From Thermoplasmata archaeon (GTDB taxonomy: Archaea; Thermoplasmatota; Thermoplasmata; Lutacidiplasmatales; UBA184): a stretch of 8,002 bases of DNA. Below are positions 1 through 5,508 of this stretch, one piece after another. The position numbers and the translations under genes were made by a program. Position 1 is the first letter of the stretch. Every line of letters begins with the position of its first letter. The stretch spans positions 1 to 8,002 of the forward strand of contig JASHYB010000149.1 of assembly GCA_030043255.1 (NCBI GenBank), given 5' to 3'. Below the pieces are notes generated by a model. The model searched no databases and was not told the DNA's origin. It was given only the letters and a program-made list of their open reading frames with translations.

Positions 1-18
1 CCGGCGTGGCCCGCCCCC

Positions 19-540
19 ATGACGCGGAAGCCGGCCCGCATGTACCGCAAGGTCGAGGGCCAGATCTACACCCGGCAGGAGTACATGGGCGGCATCCCGA
101 CGTGCCGCGTCACGCAGTTCGACACCGGGAACCTCAAGAGCGAGTTCCCGTGGAGCCTTTCCCTCGGGACCGAGGAGGCGGCGCAGGTGCGCGATACGGC
201 GCTGGAGGCGGCGCGCGTCAGCGCCGTGCGGGTGCTCGAGAAGACCTCGCCGAACGAGTTCCACCTCAAGGTGCGGCGCTACCCGCACCAGATCCTGCGC
301 GAGCACAAGATGGCCATGGGCGCGGGGGCCGACCGTATCTCGGACGGCATGCGACGGGCGTTCGGCAAGGCGGTCGGTCACGCGGTACGAGCCGAGATCG
401 GTTCGGAACTGCTGACCGTCTATACGACGGAGGCCCACCTCGCGGACGCCAAGGAGGCGCTCCGCAAGGCGTCGCACAAGCTGCCGGTGCCGACCCGCGT
501 GATCGTGAAGGCCCCGGCCGCTAGTCCGAGCGCGGCCTAG
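19..540 (+). CDS. rpl10e: Large-subunit ribosomal protein L10e (archaeal L16 equivalent)
   Basis: This 173-residue protein is ribosomal protein L10e, which in archaea and eukaryotes takes the place of bacterial L16 on the 23S rRNA near the A-site and the 5S rRNA. It has the family's N-terminus (RKPARMYRK, then YTRQEYMGGIP), the central basic block LKVRRYPHQILREHK at about residues 83-97, and the signature GAGADR at 101-106 followed by GMRRAFGK. The family is usually about 170-180 residues long, so the gene looks complete. The ATG at 19 begins right at the conserved N-terminus. Only 18 bases lie upstream, so promoter and leader cannot be judged. The 3' end overlaps the convergent universal stress gene by 20 bp. 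The last ten residues are a loose Ala/Ser/Pro tail of no recognised function. Confidence 0.97.
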   Translation: MTRKPARMYRKVEGQIYTRQEYMGGIPTCRVTQFDTGNLKSEFPWSLSLGTEEAAQVRDTALEAARVSAVRVLEKTSPNEFHLKVRRYPHQILREHKMAMGAGADRISDGMRRAFGKAVGHAVRAEIGSELLTVYTTEAHLADAKEALRKASHKLPVPTRVIVKAPAASPSAA

Positions 541-982
541 GCGGACGAACGACCAGCACCGGGCACGCGGCCCGGTTCACGAGCGCGCTCGAGACGCTGC
601 CGAGCAGCAGGCGCTGAGCGGTCGACAGGCCGCGGGAGCCGACGACCAACAGGTCCGTGCGATCCGCCTCGACCTTCGCGAGGATCTCGTCGACGACCGC
701 GCCCTCCTGGCAGACCCCCGAGGCGGAGCTCACGCCGCTCGCGCGGGCCGAGGCGACCGCGGCGTCGACCAGTTCGCGCAGCCGCGGCAGCGCGCTGCTG
801 GGGATCTCCGCGGGCATGATCGGGGCGTTCGGCGCCACGAAGACCGCCGGGGGAGGGGCGATCGCGACGACGAGCAGCGACGCCGCGTAGCGCTTCGCTA
901 CGTCGATCGCCACGCCCAGGGCGTGGCCGGCGGTCTCCGAACCGTCGATGGCCACCGCGATCCGACGGAACGGCAGCGCCAT
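521..982 (-). CDS. Universal stress protein (UspA family), ATP-binding type
   Basis: A 153-residue single-domain universal stress protein, normally a cytoplasmic dimer that binds ATP under stress or energy limitation. It opens with the first beta strand and Asp loop (RRIAVAIDGSE, D13). Near the C-terminus it has the ATP-binding pattern G-x2-G-x9-G-S: G115, G118, G128, S129, followed by the last strand CPVLVVRPP. All these residues are present, so it should be of the ATP-binding class. The middle part (residues about 43-62) is rich in Ala and Pro, as is common in this family. ATG at 982 is the only sensible start, and a weak GGAG lies 3 bases before it. It converges with rpl10e with a 20-bp overlap. 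Its target pathway cannot be read from the sequence. Confidence 0.95.
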   Translation of the reverse strand: MALPFRRIAVAIDGSETAGHALGVAIDVAKRYAASLLVVAIAPPPAVFVAPNAPIMPAEIPSSALPRLRELVDAAVASARASGVSSASGVCQEGAVVDEILAKVEADRTDLLVVGSRGLSTAQRLLLGSVSSALVNRAACPVLVVRPPRPRSD

Positions 983-1054
983 GCGCTCCGGCCACGAAGG
1001 GGCCGTACAAGGCGGTTGCGCGAGACCGCAGTGGCCGGCTCCCGCTCCCGAGCC

Positions 1055-1062
1055 ATTATTAT
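1055..1062 (+). promoter_or_regulatory. TATA-like box of the zinc-ribbon gene
   Basis: ATTATTAT stands out in very GC-rich surroundings. Its centre is about 38 bases before the GTG start at 1096, so with an archaeal spacing of about 25 bases transcription would begin near 1084 and leave a leader of about 12 bases. That leader contains GGGGAG (1086-1091), a likely ribosome binding site 4 bases before the GTG. The box is 70 bases or more from the usp start on the other strand, so it fits the zinc-ribbon gene better. Confidence 0.5.
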
Positions 1063-1095
1063 CCGGAGCGCGACTCTGTTCGGCCGGGGAGCGGC

Positions 1096-1644
1096 GTGGC
1101 GGTCTGTAGCAACTGCGGAGCGAACGACTTCGTCTGGGCGGAGAACCTCAAGACCGGTACCATCGGCCGCGGCATCCTCTCGCTGCGGAGCGGCGGCGAC
1201 CTGTCGCTCGGCACACGCGTCTGTCGCGGCTGCGGCCACGCCGACCTGTTCGTCAAGGACCCGACGGTCCTCCGCCAGCCGCACACCTGGCGGCCGGGGG
1301 AGTTCGTGCCGATCCCGCAGCGCGCGGCCATGGGGGCTCGCGCGCCCGCTCCGAGCGCCGAAGCGGGGCCGGCCTCTCCCGCAGCTGCGCCGACGGTCTC
1401 ATCCCCCACTCTCGCGCCGTCGCCTCCCGCCCCCGCCGTGCCGGTTCCCGCTCCGGCACCGGCGGCCGCGCCCGCGCCGGTCCCTGCCGAAGCACCCTCG
1501 TCGCCCGCTCCCGGCGAGCCGGGGTCCACGTCCGAGAGCTCCCTCGGCGAGACCTCGGATTCGGCCGCCGCGTCCGCCAAGAAGCCGGCGCGCCGGCGAC
1601 CGGCGAAGAGCAAGAGCTCGACGCCTCCGGTCACGCAGGACTAG
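1096..1644 (+). CDS. Zinc-ribbon protein with long Pro/Ala-rich tail and basic C-terminus
   Basis: A 182-residue protein of unknown function. The first 75 residues form a compact domain with two zinc knuckles, C4-x2-C7 (CSNC) and C43-x2-C46 (CRGC), each followed by Gly as in rubredoxin-like zinc ribbons, and joined by a 35-residue loop rich in Gly and Leu. The domain ends at about FVPIP. Residues about 80-145 are low-complexity Ala/Pro/Ser. They are followed by a short acidic-Ser patch and a basic end (KKPARRRPAKSK, 162-173). The layout suggests a zinc ribbon tethered by a flexible linker to a basic tail that could bind nucleic acid; that role is inference. There is no signal peptide or membrane helix. 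The start is GTG, chosen because C4 follows at once, the reading frame fits, and GGGGAG lies just upstream. It converges with the initiator tRNA gene 23 bp away. Confidence 0.8.
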   Translation: MAVCSNCGANDFVWAENLKTGTIGRGILSLRSGGDLSLGTRVCRGCGHADLFVKDPTVLRQPHTWRPGEFVPIPQRAAMGARAPAPSAEAGPASPAAAPTVSSPTLAPSPPAPAVPVPAPAPAAAPAPVPAEAPSSPAPGEPGSTSESSLGETSDSAAASAKKPARRRPAKSKSSTPPVTQD

Positions 1645-1667
1645 CGCGGGTCCCGCACCCTGGAAAA

Positions 1668-1770
1668 TAGCGGGGCATGGATTTGAACCATGGATCTACG
1701 GGTTATGAGCCCGTCGGGATTTCAGGACGACCGGGAGTCCCGGCCGCTTTCCTGACTACCCTACCCCGCT
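1668..1770 (-). tRNA. Initiator tRNA-Met (CAU) with a 28-nt intron in the D-loop
   Basis: Read on the minus strand from 1770, the acceptor stem AGCGGGG pairs with CCCCGCT, with discriminator A at 1668. The anticodon arm is ACGGG-CTCATAA-CCCGT (CAT at 1705-1707), the variable loop AGATC and the T-arm CATGG-TTCAAAT-CCATG. The A1-U72 pair and the three G-C pairs next to the anticodon loop mark it as the initiator, not the elongator. As it stands, the D-arm is 28 nt too long. Removing 1721-1748 gives D-stem GGGT/TCCC (U13-U22 unpaired, as I recall from haloarchaeal initiators) with loop AGTCAGGAAA, and a mature length of exactly 75 nt. CCA is not encoded. A short T-run (TATTTT on the minus strand, at 1664-1669) at the 3' end may stop transcription. 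This is the carrier of the first amino acid of every protein. Confidence 0.95.
1721..1748 (-). other. tRNA intron in D-loop, bulge-helix-bulge type
   Basis: The intron is inferred from the fold. The 5' exon ends CAGG-AA and the 3' exon begins A-TCCC. CAGG (1751-1754) pairs with CCTG (1723-1726) as a 4-bp central helix, with 3-nt bulges AAA at 1748-1750 and AAA at 1720-1722. This is the 3-4-3 motif that archaeal tRNA splicing endonuclease cuts after the second bulge base. Inside, nine pairs (GCGGCCGGG with CCCGGTCGT, two of them G-U) close a 3-nt loop ACT. The outer side is relaxed: three unpaired bases and a U-U separate it from the D-stem. Splicing would join positions 20a and 21. Because both bulges are AAA, small shifts of the cut give the same mature tRNA. 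Confidence 0.88.
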
Positions 1771-1793
1771 GCGGGGGCGCCCATGCAGGCCTC

Positions 1794-1802
1794 CGTATAA
1801 GA
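1794..1802 (-). promoter_or_regulatory. TATA box of the initiator tRNA gene
   Basis: On the minus strand this reads CTTATACGG, the only A+T-rich spot in the gap before the tRNA. Its centre is about 28 bases before the mature 5' end at 1770, which is the normal distance for an archaeal tRNA promoter. Transcription would then begin close to the first base of the tRNA. Confidence 0.7.
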
Positions 1803-1825
1803 CAGCGGGGGTGACCTGCCCGCTG
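1803..1825. repeat. 7-bp inverted repeat between YHS gene and tRNA promoter
   Basis: CAGCGGG (1803-1809) is repeated inverted as CCCGCTG (1819-1825) around a 9-base spacer. It lies 17 bases behind the YHS stop codon and directly before the tRNA TATA box. It could be a hairpin at the end of the YHS transcript. In sequence this GC-rich, chance pairing is common and no T-run follows. Confidence 0.3.
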
Positions 1826-1841
1826 CGGGCGGGTCCCGGCG

Positions 1842-1988
1842 CTACCGGTCGGGCGGATGGTCGACCTCGTACTTGCGCTGGCAGGCCACGGAGCAGAAGT
1901 ACACGGTGACGCCCCCGTAGCGACCCCGCGCGGGGGCCCGTTCGGTCTCCACGGTCATCGAGCACACCGGATCCCTCGCCTTCGCCAT
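1842..1988 (-). CDS. YHS-domain small protein (48 residues)
   Basis: A complete small gene whose protein is little more than one YHS domain. It has DPVCSM (6-11), then a 12-residue stretch ending APARGRY, then VTVYFCSVACQRKYE (27-41). The family pattern is D-P-V-C-G-M, A-x4-Y-x-G-x-x-Y-x-F-C-S-x-x-C, so the three cysteines (C9, C32, C36) and the aromatic YF are all kept; the usual Gly of CGM is Ser. YHS domains occur alone or attached to copper-transporting ATPases and are thought to bind metal; that role here is inference. ATG at 1988 sits directly before the domain, and no in-frame start lies in the bases just upstream. GGTG 8 bases before the ATG may serve as ribosome binding site. It follows tetR on the same strand after 116 bp. 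No convincing TATA box was seen. Confidence 0.85.
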   Translation of the reverse strand: MAKARDPVCSMTVETERAPARGRYGGVTVYFCSVACQRKYEVDHPPDR

Positions 1989-2104
1989 GACGGTCCACCG
2001 GATCGAAGACCTCGTGCTTCATGGGAGTTGCGAACGTGCGAGGCGCGGGCCGGCCCGGGCGACGCGAGCTCGCGCGACGGGAGCCCCAGGGCGACCGATC
2101 GGGG

Positions 2105-2707
2105 CTAGCGTCGCCTCGATCGTGCGGGACGGGTGCCGAGCACGATGCGGAGGGCACGCACCAGCTGCTCCCGGGCGTCGGAGGGGTCGCCCCGGTGGAC
2201 CACCGCGGCCAAGGTACCCTGGAACAGCAGCAGGATCGTGTCGACCGTGTCCTCCATCGGGCCGGCAGGGTGGATCCGGCCCTGCCGGGCGAGCTGCTCC
2301 AGGAGGCGGTGGATGTTCTTGCGGTCCGCGCGCGCGTCCTGACGGAGCACCTCGCGGATCTCGGGATCGACGATCGCCTCGGTGACGAGCTGGTGCCAGA
2401 CCGACACGTCGAACTCCCCCTGCAGGATCCGGTCCAGGGCTCGGACGAACCCCTCCGCGGGATCGCCGCGGGCGAGCTGGCGCTCGAGCAGCCCCACGTA
2501 GTGGTCCCGCAGCTCCTCCTGGACCGCCGCCAGGAGGCGGGCCTTGGTGGGGAAGTAGAGATAGAGCGCCCCCTTGCTCACCCCGATCTCCCGGGCGATC
2601 TCGTCCATCGTTCCCCCGGGCAGTCCGCGGCGACGGAAGACCGCCCCCGCGGCCTCCACGATGCGGGCGCGGGCCTGCTCCTTGTACTCCGGTACGACCT
2701 TCGGCAT
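2105..2707 (-). CDS. TetR/AcrR-family transcriptional repressor, divergent from efflux pump
   Basis: A 200-residue TetR-type regulator. The N-terminal DNA-binding domain is typical: ARIVEAAGAVFRRRG (about 14-28), then the helix-turn-helix TMDEIAREIGVSKGALYLYF (33-52) and the linker PTKARLL. The rest (about 60-190) is the variable helical ligand-binding and dimer domain and does not reveal the ligand. TetR proteins bind palindromic operators as dimers and let go when a small hydrophobic compound binds. The gene is head-to-head with a DHA2-type pump across 128 bp that hold a perfect 9-bp-arm palindrome. This strongly suggests that it represses the pump, and perhaps itself. The start ATG at 2707 puts the first helix at the usual distance. 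There is no clear ribosome binding site, and the leader from the nearest minus-strand TATA box would be about 65 bases. The C-terminal RSRRR end is not conserved. Confidence 0.95.
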   Translation of the reverse strand: MPKVVPEYKEQARARIVEAAGAVFRRRGLPGGTMDEIAREIGVSKGALYLYFPTKARLLAAVQEELRDHYVGLLERQLARGDPAEGFVRALDRILQGEFDVSVWHQLVTEAIVDPEIREVLRQDARADRKNIHRLLEQLARQGRIHPAGPMEDTVDTILLLFQGTLAAVVHRGDPSDAREQLVRALRIVLGTRPARSRRR

Positions 2708-2787
2708 CGGCCCGCGTAGCGCGTGAGCGCCGCCGCCCCCGCAGTCGGCAGCGCGTCTTAGCGGTTCCTCGCCGCGCCATGGTGACT

Positions 2788-2801
2788 GAAAGATTTTATA
2801 C
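2788..2801 (+). promoter_or_regulatory. BRE plus TATA box of the efflux-pump gene, possibly bidirectional
   Basis: GAAAGA (2788-2793) followed by TTTTATAC (2794-2801) resembles an archaeal TFB-recognition element and TATA box. Transcription would start near 2823, and the GTG start of the pump at 2836 fits a short leader. Read on the minus strand the same bases give TATAAAA (2794-2800), which could drive tetR from near 2772. The purine-rich element on the left favours the plus direction. Confidence 0.7.
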
Positions 2802-2818
2802 TGACTCGTAGTCAGTAT
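2798..2818. promoter_or_regulatory. Palindromic operator, likely TetR-binding site
   Basis: ATACTGACT (2798-2806) is repeated exactly in inverted form as AGTCAGTAT (2810-2818) around the 3 bases CGT. A 21-bp perfect two-fold site of this kind is typical for TetR dimers. It covers the end of the TATA box and the stretch up to the expected start site, so bound repressor would block both TBP binding and RNA polymerase. A related partial half-site (ACTGA, 2785-2789) lies just to the left. Confidence 0.8.
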
Positions 2819-2825
2819 GGGCCGT

Positions 2826-2833
2826 AGGTGATC
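2826..2833 (+). promoter_or_regulatory. Strong Shine-Dalgarno sequence of the efflux-pump gene
   Basis: AGGTGATC is complementary to the common 3' end of archaeal 16S rRNA (GATCACCT). Its GGTG core lies 5 bases before the GTG at 2836, which fixes that GTG as the start. The GTG inside the element at 2828 is out of frame. Confidence 0.7.
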
Positions 2834-2835
2834 CC

Positions 2836-4410
2836 GTGCCCTCGGACGCGGACCCAGGCGACGGACGACCCGACGGCGCGTCGGCCCCCGAGGCCCGCTC
2901 GCGGTTCCTCCGCTTCACCGAGCCCGCCGGCCTCCTCGTCCTGGTCGGCATCTTCCTCGCGATCCTGATGGGGGCGATGGACGGCCTGGTGGTCTCCACC
3001 GTGCTGCCGACGATCGCGCTGGACCTCCACCAGCAGAACGGCGTGACCTTCGTCGTCAGCGGCTACCTGGTCTCGTCGACCGTGGCGATCCCCATCTTCG
3101 CCCGGCTCTCCGACCTGTCGAGCCGGCGCAACATCTTCCTGATCGGCCTGTCGATCTTCGTCGCCGGCTCGGCGCTGGCGGGGCTGAGCCAGAACCTCGC
3201 CGAGCTGATCGTCTTCCGCAGCGTGCAGGGCTTCGGCGGCGGAGGGATCTTCCCCGTCGCGATCGCGACCGTCGCGGTGCTGTTCTCCCCCGAGGACCGG
3301 GCGAAGGCGGTCGGTCTCCTGACCGGTTCGGCCGGCATCGCGATCGTCGCCGGGCCGCTCGTCGGGAGCTACATCGTGTCCGTGACGACCTGGCGGTGGG
3401 TCTTCTACATCAACCTCCCGTTCGGGGTCTTCGCGATGCTCATCCTGTGGGTGGCGGTCGGGGCGCTGCGACCGGCCGCCCGGGGGAGCTTCGACCTCCC
3501 GGGCGCGGTGCTGGTCTCGTCGTGGGTCTCGGCGCTGATGCTCGCGCTGATCCAGGTCTCGGACGCCGGCTGGTCCTGGCTCGACCCCAGGGTCCTCGCG
3601 CTGCTCGCCTCGGCCGGCGTGCTGCTCGTCGCCTTCCTGGCCCGGGAGCTGCGCACGCCGCAGCCGCTCGTGCCGCTACGCCTCCTAGGACAACGGGTGA
3701 TCGCAGCGGCGAGCGGGATCATGCTGTTCACGGGGATCGTCTTCAGCGCCATCATCACCTTCCTCTCGCTCTACGTCGCCTTCGTTCTGGGTGGTTCGGC
3801 CGCGGACATCCGGGACATGATCTACTTCCTGGCCGTCCCCCTCATCGCCGGCGCCGGCCTGTCGGGGATCATCCTGGACCGCGTCCCGTACCGGACGATG
3901 GTGGTCCCCGGGCTGCTGGTCTCCGGGCTGACCGGTCTGCTGCTCGGGCAGCTCACGCCCTCCACCCCGCTCTGGAGCTTGACCTACGGCTTCCTCCCGA
4001 CCGCAGGGCTCGGCCTCCCGCTGATCCCGGTCGGTTTTGGCCTGGGGCTCGGCCTCGCCGGGGCGACCGTCGCCGTCCAGAACGAGGCGCCCCCGGCCGA
4101 GGTGGGAGCCGCCGTCGGGATCACCCGGTTCTTCCAGAGCCTGGGAGGGGCGGTCGGGATCTCGCTGCTGACGGTCTACCAGTCGTACCGGTTCGGCCAG
4201 CTCAAGGCCGGCGCCACGACGCCGGGCGCGGTCCTCAGTGCCCTGGCGACCTCGTACTCCGACGTCTTCCTCGCCCTAGCGTTGTCGATCCTCGTCGCCT
4301 TCGGCTTCGCCTGCTGGCTCTCCGGGCGAGTACCCCGGCGCGCCCCCGCCGTAGCCGCCGCCCCGACCGGCGCGGTGCCCGAGCCTCCGGTCCGGGAGTC
4401 GGCGCCCTAG
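2836..4410 (+). CDS. DHA2-family (EmrB/QacA-like) MFS multidrug efflux transporter
   Basis: A 524-residue major facilitator of the 14-helix drug:H+ antiporter group, which exports hydrophobic or cationic compounds across the cytoplasmic membrane in exchange for protons. After a hydrophilic, acidic 30-residue start, helix 1 carries the group's motif with D49 (MGAMDGLVVSTVLPTIALDL). The loop between helices 2 and 3 holds motif A (ARLSDLSSRRNIF, D93, R97-R98). Motif B is RSVQGFGGGGIFP (R128). Helix 5 has the antiporter motif C (GSAGIAIVAGPLVG, 164-177), followed by TTWRWVFYINLPFG, the usual DHA2 sequence. The length is normal (about 470-530). The start is GTG, supported by the Shine-Dalgarno sequence AGGTGATC. 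The divergent TetR gene and the palindrome on the promoter point to drug-induced expression. The substrate cannot be told. The C-terminus ends in a Pro/Ala-rich tail. The next gene, tRNA-Thr, is convergent. Confidence 0.95.
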   Translation: MPSDADPGDGRPDGASAPEARSRFLRFTEPAGLLVLVGIFLAILMGAMDGLVVSTVLPTIALDLHQQNGVTFVVSGYLVSSTVAIPIFARLSDLSSRRNIFLIGLSIFVAGSALAGLSQNLAELIVFRSVQGFGGGGIFPVAIATVAVLFSPEDRAKAVGLLTGSAGIAIVAGPLVGSYIVSVTTWRWVFYINLPFGVFAMLILWVAVGALRPAARGSFDLPGAVLVSSWVSALMLALIQVSDAGWSWLDPRVLALLASAGVLLVAFLARELRTPQPLVPLRLLGQRVIAAASGIMLFTGIVFSAIITFLSLYVAFVLGGSAADIRDMIYFLAVPLIAGAGLSGIILDRVPYRTMVVPGLLVSGLTGLLLGQLTPSTPLWSLTYGFLPTAGLGLPLIPVGFGLGLGLAGATVAVQNEAPPAEVGAAVGITRFFQSLGGAVGISLLTVYQSYRFGQLKAGATTPGAVLSALATSYSDVFLALALSILVAFGFACWLSGRVPRRAPAVAAAPTGAVPEPPVRESAP

Positions 4411-4477
4411 CACGGGTCTCTGGTCCGCGCGGCCGGTCCCGGGACAAGCCGCCAACGGCGAGAGGATTTCCGGGGCG

Positions 4478-4550
4478 AGCCGCGGGAGGGATTTGAACCC
4501 TCGGCCTGCTCCTTACCAAGGAGCCGCTCTACCAGCTGAGCCACCGCGGC
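4478..4550 (-). tRNA. tRNA-Thr (GGU anticodon)
   Basis: Read on the minus strand from 4550, acceptor GCCGCGG pairs with CCGCGGC. The D-arm is GCTC-AGCTGGTA-GAGC, the anticodon arm GCTCC-TTGGTAA-GGAGC, the variable loop AGGCC and the T-arm GAGGG-TTCAAAT-CCCTC, with discriminator U. All stems pair fully. The anticodon GGU reads ACC and ACU threonine codons. There is no intron, and CCA is not encoded. The mature 5' end is only 3 bp behind the stop codon of the enoyl-CoA hydratase-like gene on the same strand, so its promoter must lie inside that gene or it is made by read-through and processing. Confidence 0.97.
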
Positions 4551-4553
4551 GCG

Positions 4554-5438
4554 TCAGGGCGCTGGCGGCTCCCGGGACTTAATGCGCTTTCGCTCGCGGG
4601 AGCTCGCCGGGCCGCCGGCCCAGGGAAACCCGGTGCTCTCGTCGGCCCAACGGGCGCGCCCGACGTCCTTCGCGGGCCGCTTCTCGACGAACGCCGCCAT
4701 CCCTTCGCGCTGCCCCGGGGTCCCGAACAGCCTCGACCAGAGGTCCAGCTCGTAGGCGAGCCCCTCGTCGATCCCCGGGTCGAGGGCGTTCAGCACCGCG
4801 TACTTCGCCGCGGCGAGCGCGAAGGCCGGCTTGCCCGCGAGCTCGTCGGCGAGGGCGAGCGCCGTCGGCAACAGCTCGCTGCGGGGGACGACCCGGCTCA
4901 CGAGCCCCGCGGCCTCCGCCTCCGGCGCTCGGAACGCGCGCCCGGTGAGGATCCACTGCCGTCCCCGCGCTGCCCCGATCCTCCGCGGCAGGCGTCGGGT
5001 CCCTCCCCAGCCGGGCATGACCCCGAGGTTGATCTCGGGCTGACCGAACTGGGCGTCCTCGCTCGCGACGATCAGGTCGCAGGCGAGCGCGACTTCGAGC
5101 CCGCCCCCGAAGCAGACCCCGTGGACCGCGGCGATCACCGGCAGGGGGAGCCGTTCGAGCTGCCGCGTCAGCGCCTGCCCACGGCCCCCGTGCCCCCGGG
5201 CCCCGGCCGGGTCGAGATGCTGCATCTCGCGGATGTCGGCCCCGGCCGCGAACGCCTTCTCGGCGGCGCTGGCGAGGACGACCACCCGGGCGGCCGGGTC
5301 CTGCTCGGCCGACCGCAGGGCGACGGCGAGCGCCTCGAGCACCGGGGCCGAGAGCACGTTCACGGGCGGATGGTCGATCGTGAGCAGCGCCGTGCCCCCT
5401 CGCAGTTCCGACCGCACCAACGGTCTTGCGTCGTCCAT
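4554..5438 (-). CDS. Enoyl-CoA hydratase/isomerase family protein (crotonase fold)
   Basis: A 294-residue crotonase-fold enzyme, most like short-chain enoyl-CoA hydratases, which add water to trans-2-enoyl-CoA in fatty-acid or amino-acid breakdown. It has the N-terminal strand GGTALLTIDHPPVNVLS, the CoA and oxyanion loop FAAGADI (63-69), and the second oxyanion block HGVCFGGGLEVALACD (106-121) with E115. It continues with FGQPEINLGVMPGWGGTRRL (131-150) with E135. E115 and E135 match the two catalytic glutamates of rat mitochondrial hydratase, so hydratase activity is likely; the exact substrate is not. Family members are about 255-265 residues. Here a Trp/Gly-rich and then basic tail of about 30 residues is added, running through the likely tRNA-Thr promoter. 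ATG at 5438 lies about 28 bases from the TATA-like patch, so the mRNA may be leaderless. The gene is divergent from nop5 with 70 bp between. Confidence 0.93.
   Translation of the reverse strand: MDDARPLVRSELRGGTALLTIDHPPVNVLSAPVLEALAVALRSAEQDPAARVVVLASAAEKAFAAGADIREMQHLDPAGARGHGGRGQALTRQLERLPLPVIAAVHGVCFGGGLEVALACDLIVASEDAQFGQPEINLGVMPGWGGTRRLPRRIGAARGRQWILTGRAFRAPEAEAAGLVSRVVPRSELLPTALALADELAGKPAFALAAAKYAVLNALDPGIDEGLAYELDLWSRLFGTPGQREGMAAFVEKRPAKDVGRARWADESTGFPWAGGPASSRERKRIKSREPPAP
4577..4586 (-). promoter_or_regulatory. Possible TATA box of tRNA-Thr inside the upstream coding end
   Basis: On the minus strand this reads GCATTAAGTC, the only A+T-rich patch near the tRNA 5' end, with its centre about 31 bases before 4550. 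It lies within the codons for the basic C-terminal tail of the enoyl-CoA hydratase-like protein (KRIKSRE). The spacing is right for an archaeal tRNA promoter, but the match is modest. Confidence 0.45.
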
Positions 5439-5460
5439 CGGCCGCGCCGAGCCGGGCCGC

Positions 5461-5473
5461 GTTCATAATCTCG
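5461..5473. promoter_or_regulatory. Shared A+T-rich promoter patch between nop5 and the hydratase gene
   Basis: GTTCATAATCTCG is the one A+T-rich patch in the 70-bp divergent gap. Read on the minus strand (GATTATGAAC), its centre is about 28 bases before the hydratase ATG, which suits a leaderless message. Read on the plus strand, transcription would start near 5491, leaving a leader of about 18 bases for nop5 that contains GAGGGG (5495-5500), a likely ribosome binding site 8 bases before the ATG. One box may serve both genes, in opposite directions. Confidence 0.5.
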
Positions 5474-5508
5474 CGGACGGTGGGGTGACGCTCCGAGGGG
5501 TCCACCGT

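Noticed and set aside
1668..1770. Elongator tRNA-Met or tRNA-Ile2, or a tRNA pseudogene with an insertion
   Set aside because: A1-U72, the GGG/CCC pairs beside CUCAUAA and discriminator A fit the initiator. All stems are intact, and removal of the motif-bounded 28 nt restores normal length, so a decayed gene is unlikely.
1756..2157. 133-residue minus-strand frame over the tRNA promoter and YHS gene
   Set aside because: It crosses the tRNA 5' end, is in another frame than the YHS domain, and its translation is low-complexity.
2019..2780. 253-residue minus-strand frame over tetR beginning near the promoter
   Set aside because: It is a shifted frame of tetR. The TetR helix-turn-helix is clear in the other frame.
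3396..4496. 366-residue open frame on the plus strand within the efflux-pump gene
   Set aside because: It is a shifted frame of the transporter, rich in Arg/Pro/Gly, with no membrane helices. High GC keeps such frames free of stops.
4478..4550. tRNA-Thr as attachment site of an integrated element carrying tetR and the efflux pump
   Set aside because: I found no second copy of the tRNA 3' end in the window, no integrase, and no visible change in base composition.
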